Shown: positions 6,329-13,541, numbered from the stretch's first letter. The stretch: DNA of 13,597 nucleotides from CAZAGD01 sp049699975 (GCA_049699975.1 JBNAWB010000094.1:1-13597), one strand, 5' to 3'. A program made the numbers and translations. Notes: generated from the sequence alone by a model not told the origin.

Positions 6329-7963
6329 TTAATACATGTCTCCCATTCCGCCGCCGGGAGGCATGGGCGGATATTTTTCTTTCTCTTTAGGTTTTTCCGC
6401 TACCATGGCTTCGGTAGTCAAGAGCAAGGAAGCTACGGAAGCAGCATTTTGGAGAGCTGTCCGCACTACTTTGGTGGGATCAATGATCCCAGCCTCCACC
6501 ATATCCGTATATTGTTCTTTCCAAGCATCAAACCCGAAGTTCCCTTTTTCGCTCTTTACTTTTTCAATGACGATGGAACCATCATACCCAGCATTCTGAG
6601 CAATCCAGCGTAAGGGCTCTTCCAAGGCCTTCTTCAAAATATTCAAGCCAAATTGCTGTTCCTCAGTAGGCAGTTTTAGTTTTTCCAAAGCCGGGATGCA
6701 ACGGATGTAAGCCACACCACCACCAGGAACGATCCCTTCTTCTACGGCCGCCCTGGTAGCGTTCAGAGCATCCTCCACCCGAGCCTTCTTTTCTTTCATT
6801 TCGGACTCGGTGGCTGCCCCCACGTTAATCACCGCTACTCCGCCCACTAACTTGGCTAACCTCTCTTGTAATTTCTCCCGATCATAATCAGAAGTGGTCT
6901 CTTCGATCTGAGCCCGAATCTGCTTGACCCGGCCTTCGATCGCTTTCGGGTCACCAGCACCTTCCACAATAGTGGTGTTGTCTTTATCGATGGTAATCCG
7001 CTTGGCCTTCCCTAAATCCTTTAGGGTGATCGATTCTAATTTTACGCCCATCTCTTCCGAAATCATGGTGCCACCCGTCAAAATGGCAATATCTTCTAAC
7101 ATAGCTTTGCGGCGATCACCAAACCCCGGAGCCTTTACTGCGGCGCATTTGAGGGTTCCTCTTAGCTTGTTAACTACCAAAGTGGCTAAGGCTTCTCCTT
7201 CTACATCTTCGGCAATGATCAACAAAGGTTTACCCATCTTGGCAATCTGCTCCAAAATGGGTAGCAGATCCTTCATATTGCTAATCTTCTTTTCATGAAT
7301 GAGAATTAAGGCATCTTCTAAGACCGCTTCCATCTTTTCTGGGTTAGTGACAAAATAGGGAGAAATGTAGCCGCGGTCAAACTGCATTCCTTCCACTATG
7401 TCCAGAGTGGTCTCCATTGATTTGGCTTCTTCTACGGTGATTACGCCTTCTTTACCCACCTTGGCCATAGCCTCAGCAATAATGTTCCCTATGGTTTCAT
7501 CATTATTTGCGGATATGGTGCCCACCTGAGATATTTCCTTTTGCTCTCTCACGGGCTTAGAAAGTTTCTTCAGCTCTTCGACTACTACTTCTACCCCTTT
7601 TTCAATTCCTCGCTTCAGCTCCATGGGGTTATGGCCAGCAGCCACCAACTTAGAGCCTTCTCGATAAATAGCTTGGGCCAATACCGTAGCTGTGGTAGTA
7701 CCATCACCAGCCACGTCGGAAGTCTTAGAAGCAACTTCCCTGACCATCTGGGCGCCCATGTTTTCAAATTTCTCCTCCAATTCAATCTCTTTGGCTACCG
7801 TAACCCCATCTTTGGTAACGGTGGGCGAGCCAAAGCTCTTCTCCAAGATAACATTTCTGCCCTTGGGGCCCAGGGTGACTTTAACCGCATCAGCGAGCAT
7901 ATTCACGCCTCTGAGGATTGATTCCCGCGCTTTTTGATCATAACGAATTTCTTTTGCTGCCAT
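6329..7963 (-). CDS. groEL: Chaperonin GroEL (Hsp60)
   Basis: This 544-residue subunit is full length for a 60-kDa chaperonin. It forms the double-ring ATP-driven folding chamber in the cytoplasm with GroES. ATP-site elements are visible: TLGPKGRNV (30-38), the TKDGVTVAKEI region (50-60), GDGTTTATVLA (86-96, with the catalytic-loop D87) and the KKARVEDALNATRAAVEEG stretch in the second equatorial half. The C-terminus ends in a short PPGGGMGDMY tail rather than a long GGM repeat. AAAGGAGGAG lies 5-8 nt before the ATG. It follows groES by 34 nt and shares its CIRCE-controlled promoter. A single copy is seen here and nothing looks aberrant. Confidence 0.98.
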   Translation of the reverse strand: MAAKEIRYDQKARESILRGVNMLADAVKVTLGPKGRNVILEKSFGSPTVTKDGVTVAKEIELEEKFENMGAQMVREVASKTSDVAGDGTTTATVLAQAIYREGSKLVAAGHNPMELKRGIEKGVEVVVEELKKLSKPVREQKEISQVGTISANNDETIGNIIAEAMAKVGKEGVITVEEAKSMETTLDIVEGMQFDRGYISPYFVTNPEKMEAVLEDALILIHEKKISNMKDLLPILEQIAKMGKPLLIIAEDVEGEALATLVVNKLRGTLKCAAVKAPGFGDRRKAMLEDIAILTGGTMISEEMGVKLESITLKDLGKAKRITIDKDNTTIVEGAGDPKAIEGRVKQIRAQIEETTSDYDREKLQERLAKLVGGVAVINVGAATESEMKEKKARVEDALNATRAAVEEGIVPGGGVAYIRCIPALEKLKLPTEEQQFGLNILKKALEEPLRWIAQNAGYDGSIVIEKVKSEKGNFGFDAWKEQYTDMVEAGIIDPTKVVRTALQNAASVASLLLTTEAMVAEKPKEKEKYPPMPPGGGMGDMY

Positions 7964-7997
7964 TTCTTGTCTCCTCCTTTAAATTTATTTGCTAAAA

Positions 7998-8288
7998 TTA
8001 TTGCTCAATCACGCCTAAAATATCATCTTCCCGCATAATCAGATGCTCTTCTCCTTCAATTTTTACTTCTGTGCCCGCATATTTGCCGAAGAGCACCCGA
8101 TCACCAACTTTAACATCCAAAGGTAGGATTTTCCCATCATCCAAAACTTTCCCTTTGCCCACGGCAATTACTTTACCTTCCATGGGCTTTTCTTTAGCAG
8201 TGTCCGGGATAATAATCCCGCCTTTGGTTCTTTCCTCTTCTTCCACACGCTTGACAATAATGCGATCATGTAGAGGTCTAATCTTCAT
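7998..8288 (-). CDS. groES: Co-chaperonin GroES (Hsp10)
   Basis: The 96-residue protein is the heptameric lid of the GroEL chamber. The start MKIRPLHDRIIVKRVEEEE, the mobile-loop region RTKGGIIIPDTAKEKP (about 20-35), the GKVIAVGKG segment and the C-terminal LIMREDDILGVIE are all standard for the family, and the length is normal. GAAAGGAGAGG precedes the ATG. It is the first gene of the heat-shock operon. Its leader is long (about 185 nt from the predicted start site) and contains CIRCE and a second dyad. Confidence 0.98.
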   Translation of the reverse strand: MKIRPLHDRIIVKRVEEEERTKGGIIIPDTAKEKPMEGKVIAVGKGKVLDDGKILPLDVKVGDRVLFGKYAGTEVKIEGEEHLIMREDDILGVIEQ

Positions 8289-8324
8289 CTCTTTCCTCTC
8301 CTTTCTTTTTTATAAATTTTAACC

Positions 8325-8341
8325 TGTCGGTCCGACCGACA
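8325..8341. promoter_or_regulatory. 17-nt dyad in the groES leader
   Basis: TGTCGGTCCGACCGACA has two exactly complementary 8-nt arms around one central base. In RNA it would form a 7-bp GC-rich stem with a 3-nt loop, 36 nt before the groES start. Neither strand shows a T-run directly after the stem, so it is not a typical terminator. It could be a second operator, an mRNA-stability or temperature-sensitive hairpin, or a dispersed palindrome. Function unknown. Confidence 0.5.
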
Positions 8342-8448
8342 AAAAATTCTCCTTGCTTTTGCCTTTTAAATTTTTTTCCGCAAAACAAAAATATATAAGA
8401 CCTGCGGTAGGAAACATGGGGAAAGAATTTTTGAAAAAGCAAATTTTA

Positions 8449-8475
8449 TTAGCACTCTCTTCAAATGAGTGCTAA
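8449..8475. promoter_or_regulatory. CIRCE operator (HrcA-binding site)
   Basis: The arms TTAGCACTC (8449-8457) and GAGTGCTAA (8467-8475) match the CIRCE consensus at all 18 positions, with the standard 9-nt spacer. The repressor HrcA binds this element in many bacteria and releases it on heat stress when GroEL is occupied. Here it begins about 5 nt past the -10 box and so covers the predicted transcription start of groES-groEL. No hrcA gene is in the window. Confidence 0.97.
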
Positions 8476-8479
8476 TAAC

Positions 8480-8508
8480 AATATAATATCCCCCTGGTTA
8501 AAATGCAA
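8480..8508 (-). promoter_or_regulatory. Sigma70-type promoter of groES-groEL
   Basis: Read on the minus strand, TTGCAT (8508-8503) is followed after 17 nt by TATATT (8485-8480). Transcription would begin near 8473, inside CIRCE, which fits repression by blocking initiation. The pattern indicates HrcA control of a vegetative promoter; no sigma32-like boxes were recognised. Confidence 0.75.
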
Positions 8509-8808
8509 GGGTATTTTTTTAATTTGATAAAATTTTTTCTCTCTCCAGGAAGAGCCAGTTCCTCATGATTCCCAAAAAATAACTGCCTCAGACCTGATTC
8601 AGTTAGAGCAAAGTCTGCTATCCCATAATTTAAAACTCCCCCTTGAGTGCAGGAAAATGGTATCTTTAAGATTTTATTTGACTTTCCTTGGCTAAAAATT
8701 AAAATAAAAAATGAATTTTAAACGGGGACACTAAATTTCCATTGTCCATCAATAATTTCAATTTGAATCACGCAAAAACCTTATATTTTTTAAAATTAGG
8801 GGGGCTGT
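8509..8808. other. Intergenic stretch upstream of the sirtuin gene
   Basis: About 300 bases lie between the groES promoter and the sirtuin start. No credible gene was found on either strand. The stretch is AT-rich, with a possible + strand promoter at 8678-8705, a GGGGACACTAAATTTCC string (8724-8740) that may be a mobile-element scar, and the sirtuin ribosome site (AGGGGGG, about 4 nt before the ATG). The remainder shows only short weak inverted repeats. Confidence 0.6.
8678..8705 (+). promoter_or_regulatory. Possible promoter of the sirtuin gene
   Basis: TTGACT (8678-8683) is followed after 16 nt by TAAAAT (8700-8705), which would give a leader of about 95 nt. The surrounding DNA is very AT-rich, so chance matches are likely. 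This is the best candidate seen rather than a secure call. Confidence 0.35.
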
Positions 8809-9582
8809 ATGCGAGAAGAATTAATCAAGAAAGTGGCCCAATTAATCAAAGAAGCGCAGAAAGTTATTGTCTTTACCGGCGCCGGGGTGAGTACAGAATC
8901 AGGAATTCCAGATTTCCGCAGCCCAGGGGGAGTATGGCAGAAATATAACCCCGAGGATTTTTATTATCAGAAATTTTTGAGCAGCGAAGAGGCGCGGGAG
9001 AAATACTGGCAGATGAGCCGAGAGTTTTATGAACCCCTGCATAATGCCCAACCCAACCCAGCCCATAAGGCTGTAGTGGAGTTGGAAAAGATGGGTAAAT
9101 TGGATTGTGTGATCACGCAAAATATAGACAATCTTCATCAGAAAGCAGGCAATTCGCCAGAAAAAGTTATTGAACTTCATGGGACTGCTATATCTGTATC
9201 GTGTCTTTCTTGCCGCCAAAAATATCCGCGGGAAGAAATTCAATCCTGGTTGATTGCGGGAGTAAAAGTCCCCAAATGCACAGCGTGCGGAGGAATCTTA
9301 AAACCCGATACAGTTTCTTTCGGACAACCGATGCCACCGCAGGAAACTGAGGAAGCTTTTCAGCGAGCCCGGAATTGTGACTTATGCATCGTAATTGGCT
9401 CCTCTTTGGTCGTCCAACCAGCGGCCATGGTTCCCCTCGAAGCCAAGGAACATGGAGCTAAGTTGGTCATTATCAATCGCGAGCCTACATACCATGACGC
9501 TTATGCTGATGTAGTCATTCATGGTTCCGCTGGGGAAATTATGAGCAAAATAATGGCCTATTTGCGCCAAAATAATCTTTAA
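8809..9582 (+). CDS. Sir2-family NAD-dependent protein deacylase
   Basis: The 257-residue cytoplasmic sirtuin removes acetyl or other acyl groups from lysines using NAD+, giving nicotinamide and O-acyl-ADP-ribose. NAD-binding GAGVSTESGIPDFRSPGG lies at 24-41, TQNIDNLHQKAG at 103-114, the catalytic histidine at 124 (ELHGT), the structural zinc cysteines at 132, 135, 157 and 160, GSSLVVQPA at 197-205 and NREPT at 223-227. All core residues are present, so it should be active. The usual FGE after the zinc module is FGQ here (171-173). Residues 52-74 lack the A-x-x-R alanine/arginine/tyrosine signature of class III desuccinylases as far as can be judged, so deacetylation is the default. The start is ATG 8809 after AGGGGGG. 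It is preceded by groESL in divergent orientation and followed after 50 nt by a hydrolase. Confidence 0.95.
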   Translation: MREELIKKVAQLIKEAQKVIVFTGAGVSTESGIPDFRSPGGVWQKYNPEDFYYQKFLSSEEAREKYWQMSREFYEPLHNAQPNPAHKAVVELEKMGKLDCVITQNIDNLHQKAGNSPEKVIELHGTAISVSCLSCRQKYPREEIQSWLIAGVKVPKCTACGGILKPDTVSFGQPMPPQETEEAFQRARNCDLCIVIGSSLVVQPAAMVPLEAKEHGAKLVIINREPTYHDAYADVVIHGSAGEIMSKIMAYLRQNNL

Positions 9583-9632
9583 ACTATACTCCTTTGGTTT
9601 TGCTATCCTAAAATAAATGACCTCCAAAGCTT

Positions 9633-10406
9633 ATGATAAATAAAAAAGTTTCATTTTTAAGTGACGGCTTGAAAATTTACGGAGAATTTTTCATTCCCCA
9701 ACAGAGCAAAAAACCTTATCCGGGATTAATTATTTGCCATGGTCTTCCGGGAAAAGTTCGCTCTCCGGATGATAAGGGATATCCATATTTGGCCGAATTC
9801 TTTGGCCGCGAAGGATTTTTAGTTCTAATCTTTAATTTCCGCGGCACGGGCTTGAGTGAAGGCAATTTTGATATCTTGGGCTGGGCCAGAGATTTGGAAA
9901 GGGCTTTAGAGTTTATTAGGGCTTACCCAGAAGTTGATCCCGACCATATATTGCTTATGGGCTTTAGTGCGGGAGCGGCAGTTTCCATATATATCGCGGC
10001 TCAGCATAAAGAAATAAAGGGTATTATATCTTGTGCTGCCCCCGCCGAATTTGCCGAATTAAAAACGGAAAAAGGGAAAGAAGAGTTTTTAACCTATGCG
10101 CGTGAAGTGGGCCTAATTAAGGATGACCATTTTCCTTCTTCTCTGGCCGATTGGGCAGAAGGATTTAAAGTGATTGCTCCCTCCTCATGGGTGCATCTTA
10201 TCCCTCCTCGTCCTTTATTGATTATTCATGCTGAAGATGATGAGGTAGTAAAGGTGAGTCACGCCTATGAACTTTACAAAAGAGTTTCCGGGAAAGCTGA
10301 TTTTCTTATTCTTCCCCGGGGCGGCCACCGGTTACGGCTTCATGAGGCAGCCATGAGAGAGGCTTTATTTTGGGCCAAAAAAATAGCCTTCTCCGCTCAA
10401 AAGTAG
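9633..10406 (+). CDS. Alpha/beta hydrolase (S9/S33- or dienelactone-hydrolase-like)
   Basis: The 257-residue protein has the order of an alpha/beta-hydrolase: an oxyanion-side HGLPG (36-40), NFRGTGLSEGNF (68-79), the nucleophile elbow GFSAG (110-114, Ser112), the acid in HAEDDEVV (probably Asp203) and the histidine in PRGGHRL (His232). A complete catalytic triad is therefore likely. No signal peptide is visible, so it acts in the cytoplasm on an ester, thioester or peptide substrate that cannot be named. Only a weak ribosome site precedes ATG 9633. The thioesterase gene follows after 37 nt. This type of short S33/S9-like esterase is common, and physiological specificity is not predictable. 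Confidence 0.88.
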   Translation: MINKKVSFLSDGLKIYGEFFIPQQSKKPYPGLIICHGLPGKVRSPDDKGYPYLAEFFGREGFLVLIFNFRGTGLSEGNFDILGWARDLERALEFIRAYPEVDPDHILLMGFSAGAAVSIYIAAQHKEIKGIISCAAPAEFAELKTEKGKEEFLTYAREVGLIKDDHFPSSLADWAEGFKVIAPSSWVHLIPPRPLLIIHAEDDEVVKVSHAYELYKRVSGKADFLILPRGGHRLRLHEAAMREALFWAKKIAFSAQK

Positions 10407-10443
10407 TAAAATTAATTAGGGCGGCGAGGAGGGGAAAATAGCC

Positions 10444-10863
10444 ATGCCTTTAAATGAAGAAAAAGCCAAAAACTTACATAAAATGGTCGCATCCGCTCCT
10501 TTTTATCAGTTATTAAAAATATCTTTGGAAAAAATTGATGAGGGGTTTGCCCGGTTCCGCCTCCCTTTCCGGAGAGAATTGACCCAGGGATTTGGGGTAG
10601 TTCATGGGGGAGCCATCGCCACCTTGGCTGACACTGCAGTAGCTTATGCTCTTTTAAGTCTGGTCCAGCCTGGAGAAAAAGTAGCTACGGCCGAGTTTAA
10701 GATAAATTACCTCTCTTCGGTTACGGCCGGAGACTTAATTGCCGAAGCCCACATAATTAATAAGGGGGAGAAATTAGCTTTGGGCGAGATGGAAGTTAAA
10801 AATGAACAAGGCAAGTTAATTGCCAAAGGGCTGGCTACTTACATGATTTTAAAAAATATGTGA
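10444..10863 (+). CDS. PaaI-like hotdog-fold acyl-CoA thioesterase
   Basis: The 139-residue protein is a single hotdog domain of the PaaI/YbgC-type 4HBT superfamily, which hydrolyses acyl-CoA or aromatic acyl-CoA thioesters. The signature GFGVVHGGAIATLADTAVAYA (49-69) includes the HGG motif (54-56) and the acidic residue D63 on the central helix. The later part KINYLSSVTAGDLIAEAHIINKG is also typical. The length is normal. GAGGAGGGG precedes the ATG. The gene sits 37 nt after the hydrolase and 7 nt before the membrane-protein gene, so these three genes may be cotranscribed. The acyl substrate is unknown. Confidence 0.92.
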   Translation: MPLNEEKAKNLHKMVASAPFYQLLKISLEKIDEGFARFRLPFRRELTQGFGVVHGGAIATLADTAVAYALLSLVQPGEKVATAEFKINYLSSVTAGDLIAEAHIINKGEKLALGEMEVKNEQGKLIAKGLATYMILKNM

Positions 10864-10870
10864 GGAATAA

Positions 10871-11566
10871 ATGGCTACCCAGGGGCGTTTACGCCCAGTT
10901 TTAGTGTACTTTATCCTCCTGCTGGTTGTCTGCCTCTTGTTTTATTATTATAAAGAAATCTACCACGCTTTTCGTGATACCATTCGTTTTTTCTCTAATA
11001 AAGCTCAGGTAAGTGCTTTAGTGGCTTCTTTTGGGGGGTTTGCCCCTTTAGCTTTCATTGGTTTACAAATTCTGCAAGTTCTCTTCGCTCCCATTCCCGG
11101 AGAACTTACTGGCTTTGTTGGTGGGTATCTTTTTGGAGCTACTTTGGGATTTGTCTATTCCACTATTGGGCTCAGTATAGGTTCTCTCTTAGCTTTTCTA
11201 ATCTCCCGCCGTTTGGGCCTCCCTTTTGTGCGCCGTTTCATCGGCGAAGAGTTAATGGCCAAATTTGACTATCTTATGGAGCATCAGGGCGCCTTTTTTT
11301 CATTTTTATTTTTTCTGATACCAGGTTTACCTAAAGATTATTTTTGTTACCTCTTAGGATTAAGCCCCATGCATGTGTTTACTTTCTTTATGGTCTCCTC
11401 CATTGGCCGCATCCCTGGGACATTGCTCCTCTCCTTGCAAGGGCAAGCAGTTAGATCAGAAGATTACCGTATTTTTTTTGTGATTTTGGGAGTAGCCCTT
11501 TTTTTTATTCTCTTAACTGTTTTATATCGGGAAAAGATCGAAGCCTGGCTAAAAAGAAAAAAATAA
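10871..11566 (+). CDS. VTT/TVP38-TMEM64 family integral membrane protein
   Basis: The 231-residue protein has about five or six hydrophobic segments, including about 9-26, 50-70, 78-111, 138-160, 165-185 and 200-218. The VTT (SNARE-associated, DedA-related) core is recognised by PGELTGFVGGYLFG, the glycine-rich helix GFVYSTIGLSIGSLLAFLISRRLG and the LIPGLPKDYFCYLLGLSPM segment, followed by SSIGRIPGTLL. Related proteins (TMEM41B, VMP1, DedA) have been linked to phospholipid scrambling or membrane homeostasis, but the substrate here is unknown. It starts 7 nt after the thioesterase stop with GAGGA overlapping that stop. A short cytoplasmic lysine-rich tail (KRKK) ends the chain. Confidence 0.87.
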   Translation: MATQGRLRPVLVYFILLLVVCLLFYYYKEIYHAFRDTIRFFSNKAQVSALVASFGGFAPLAFIGLQILQVLFAPIPGELTGFVGGYLFGATLGFVYSTIGLSIGSLLAFLISRRLGLPFVRRFIGEELMAKFDYLMEHQGAFFSFLFFLIPGLPKDYFCYLLGLSPMHVFTFFMVSSIGRIPGTLLLSLQGQAVRSEDYRIFFVILGVALFFILLTVLYREKIEAWLKRKK

Positions 11567-11597
11567 TCGCCCCTGGCCGACGGATAAAAATATATTC

Positions 11598-12587
11598 TTA
11601 GCGCACTAAAAGCAATTCTTGATCACTCTTGATCCCTAAATTATGTTTTACCGCTATCTTTATCTGGGGCAGATCCCAGGCATCACTGGAAAGGTGATTG
11701 ACCGCGGCATAATTTTGCAATAAGCGCACCCCCTCCACATCAATGGCTACTTGATCGCCAGAAGCTAAAATTATTCCCGGATGAACGGCCAGGCCGATAG
11801 CTGGACCGCCGCTTACAAATGATACCCGGCCATCCATAATGATCAAATCAGGTTTGACCGGAATAGTCAATTCTACAGCACGCTGGCTAACAAACATATT
11901 ATTATCCCCATGAAGAAACATCCGGTCATAGAGATGAATCAAGCCTACAGAGAGTTTAAGGCTCATAGAGAAACCCGCCAAGTAATGAGTTTTCATTGTG
12001 GGCAAATAAATTATTTTATCAAAATTTTCCAGATCCTTGGGATAAGCGGCGACATTAAGGTATTCCCCGTCAATAGGCACATCCACGTATGCCGACTGGT
12101 CGAAATTGAGAAGAGGTATTTGCATTTCAGCCATCTTGGCCGCCAGGCCGCTATTCTTGAAAACTTTCTCGCTCGGCACCCACGGCCGCCCGCAACTTTC
12201 CCCCACACTTATTTTGGTATAACCATGTTCGCGGAGAAGTTCAATTACTGCCGTCAAAAAATCTAAGGCGGTTGAGCCAGGAGGTGGATCGTCGCTATTA
12301 AAATTTGGTTTTATTAAAATTCTGTCTTGAGGTTGGAGTGATTTGGCAAATCCTCCTATTAAGTTTACAGCTTTCAAGACATCTTCCTTTATATTCTTGC
12401 CAGCGACGACAAAAGAAACCAAGGCCTGCCCATTTTTTGAATAAGGATTACTTCGCCGATGGCTAAGATTGGTTTTGCCTACGACTTCTTTTTTTACTAA
12501 CGGCGGATAATCTTTAGGGCGCATAGCCGCTAACATTGCCTGATATTCTTCGCGATGAAAAATAACTTCTTCTGGCTTAAAATTCAT
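11598..12587 (-). CDS. DUF362 domain-containing protein
   Basis: The 329-residue protein matches the DUF362 family. Family landmarks are DRILIKPNFNSDDPPPGST, the ELLREHGYTKISVGESCG stretch, YLPTMKTHYLAGFSMSLKL, GLIHLYDRMFLH and IIMDGRVSFVSGGPAIG, with ASGDQVAIDVEGVRLL near the end. The reaction is not established for most family members. No CxxCxxCxxxCP ferredoxin motif, which some members carry, is present, and there is no signal peptide. The first about 65 residues, before the family core, are charged and unassigned. The start is ATG at 12587 (GGAGG 7 nt upstream); a TTG at 12608 in frame would put the ribosome site inside the gene. It converges on the VTT gene, with 31 nt between stops and no clear terminator. 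Confidence 0.88.
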   Translation of the reverse strand: MNFKPEEVIFHREEYQAMLAAMRPKDYPPLVKKEVVGKTNLSHRRSNPYSKNGQALVSFVVAGKNIKEDVLKAVNLIGGFAKSLQPQDRILIKPNFNSDDPPPGSTALDFLTAVIELLREHGYTKISVGESCGRPWVPSEKVFKNSGLAAKMAEMQIPLLNFDQSAYVDVPIDGEYLNVAAYPKDLENFDKIIYLPTMKTHYLAGFSMSLKLSVGLIHLYDRMFLHGDNNMFVSQRAVELTIPVKPDLIIMDGRVSFVSGGPAIGLAVHPGIILASGDQVAIDVEGVRLLQNYAAVNHLSSDAWDLPQIKIAVKHNLGIKSDQELLLVR

Positions 12588-12645
12588 TGCTCTTCCTCCA
12601 TTTATCAAAAATATCTAAAGAAATTATTGAACTTCTTGTTTTTAA

Positions 12646-12673
12646 ATTTTATCGTGGTCTCTCTTAAAAGCAA
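12646..12673 (-). promoter_or_regulatory. Possible promoter of the DUF362 gene
   Basis: On the minus strand TTGCTT (12673-12668) is followed after 16 nt by TAAAAT (12651-12646), giving a leader of roughly 50 nt. The location in the 135-nt divergent gap is sensible, but the flanks are AT-rich and the match is moderate. Confidence 0.4.
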
Positions 12674-12722
12674 ATAGGAAAATTTTAAAAGTGAAAATAT
12701 TTTTCTTGGCAAAAGATTTGAA

Positions 12723-12896
12723 ATGAGCGAAAATATTTTTGTGGAAGCCATTCACTCCTTGATCTCATACCTAAAAAGCAGCATAATTTTAAATCCCCTT
12801 ACTTGGGGAATAGTCGTGGTGGTCATTTGGATCATTTGGTCAGGTTTTATAAAAGCCTGGCGGGGAAAGGATGAAGGGGGAGATGGAGAGAATTAA
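12723..12896 (+). CDS. Small single-helix membrane protein (57 residues)
   Basis: A short reading frame starts MSENIFVEAIHSLISYL and contains one strongly hydrophobic helix, roughly TWGIVVVVIWIIWSGF (27-42), followed by a basic stretch KAWRGK and an acidic, glycine-rich tail EGGDGEN. By the positive-inside rule the basic/acidic C-terminus would be cytoplasmic. No family was recognised. The ribosome site before ATG 12723 is weak. It overlaps the start of the zinc-ribbon gene by 26 nt, which suggests coupled translation. The consistent amphipathic-then-hydrophobic layout and the overlap support it as a real gene. Confidence 0.6.
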   Translation: MSENIFVEAIHSLISYLKSSIILNPLTWGIVVVVIWIIWSGFIKAWRGKDEGGDGEN

Positions 12897-13110
12897 GGAA
12901 ACAGTTAACTGTTGCAATAAAGAATGTGGTCAACCTTTTGAAGTCGAATTTATTGAAGCTACCCGCAAATTAAGAATCACCTGCCCATTTTGTGGGCAGC
13001 TTAATCAAGTCGAAATAATCCTTTCTTCAGACCGCGGTGGATCTGCCGACCGTTTCGGTCCCCCAGCCAATGGGGAAAAAATGAAGATCATTGTCGTTCC
13101 AGGAGATTGA
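12871..13110 (+). CDS. Small zinc-ribbon protein
   Basis: The 79-residue protein has a probable zinc ribbon formed by C15-N-K-E-C19-G and C38-P-F-C41-G, with an extra C14. The middle FEVEFIEATRKLRITCPFCG has the beta-hairpin spacing of such ribbons. The rest is a glycine/serine-rich linker and a short KIIVVPGD end. Possible roles are nucleic-acid or protein binding; nothing more specific is supported. ATG 12871 has GGGGA 4 nt upstream; a second in-frame ATG at 12883 (AAGGGGG just ahead) would shorten it by four residues. The first 26 nt lie inside the small membrane-protein gene, and the two are probably one transcriptional unit. Confidence 0.7.
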   Translation: MKGEMERIKETVNCCNKECGQPFEVEFIEATRKLRITCPFCGQLNQVEIILSSDRGGSADRFGPPANGEKMKIIVVPGD

Positions 13111-13214
13111 GATTCCATTAACAACAATTTTTTAATTGATACTTCGGCGTCTTCTCTCAATACAGCCGGCCAAAATTAGTAATATCTAAATTTAGCAATT
13201 CTCAATCATAATTG

Positions 13215-13293
13215 CGAGGCGAAAGGATTGAAGCTGGATGCGATCCGGGCACCCAGTGGGGGTATGCCATTACTGATCGCCATCGTTTTTTTT
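13215..13293 (+). other. Possible structured RNA segment followed by a T-run
   Basis: An outer stem can pair CGA-GGCGA (13215-13222) with TCGCC-A-TCG (13277-13285; one bulged A). Inside are a small hairpin GGAT-GCG-ATCC (13236-13246) and a second hairpin in which GGCA-CCC (13248-13254) pairs with GGG and TGCC (about 13258-13268). A run of eight T follows at once (13286-13293). The layout resembles a small RNA or leader ending in a terminator. It matches no riboswitch or RNA class that I know. Pairing was found by eye; chance is a real possibility. Confidence 0.3.
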
Positions 13294-13501
13294 GAAAAAA
13301 ATCGCTCACCTGCAGAGAGCTTTGAAAAATCCATTTTTCACCATTTCTGCGTAAGCCGCATTCAGGTCAAGGCCACTCCCGATTGATTCTTACCGACGGA
13401 AGTCTAGAAGGTGTCCCTTTGCGGGCAGGGAACCAGATTAAGAATAAGAATTAACGGATTCCTATCCACTCTCGACTGCATAGGGTTAGCTTATGAATTA
13501 T

Positions 13502-13524
13502 AAAAATTCTTAACGAATTTTTTT
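13502..13524 (+). terminator. Weak AT-rich terminator-like hairpin
   Basis: AAAAATTC (13502-13509) and GAATTTTT (13515-13522) form an 8-bp stem with loop TTAAC, followed by two more T. The stem contains a single G-C pair, so its strength as a terminator is doubtful. It could end a transcript from the zinc-ribbon gene or from the segment before it. Confidence 0.3.
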
Positions 13525-13541
13525 CATAGATCTTTTCTTAA

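Noticed and set aside
6924..7937. Several long plus-strand frames opposite groEL
   Set aside because: They are antisense shadows of a highly conserved gene, with no family resemblance or ribosome sites.
9583..9632. Terminator between sirtuin and hydrolase genes
   Set aside because: The only complementary pair is CTTTGG/CCAAAG separated by about 25 nt with no T-run, so it is too weak to call.
11567..11597. Terminator between the convergent VTT and DUF362 genes
   Set aside because: The 31-nt gap has no stable hairpin.
12588..12608. Extended TTG start of the DUF362 gene
   Set aside because: The GGAGG ribosome site lies between it and ATG 12587, which is the standard placement for the ATG.
13294..13380. 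Minus-strand frames that look partly protein-like (stretch ending NGFFKALCR)
   Set aside because: They are short, interrupted by stops in every frame and match no family I know; a pseudogene cannot be shown from this alone.
13228..13386. A 52-codon plus-strand frame starting with TTG
   Set aside because: It has no convincing ribosome site or recognised domain and overlaps the possible RNA structure; it could be chance in a 487-nt gap.
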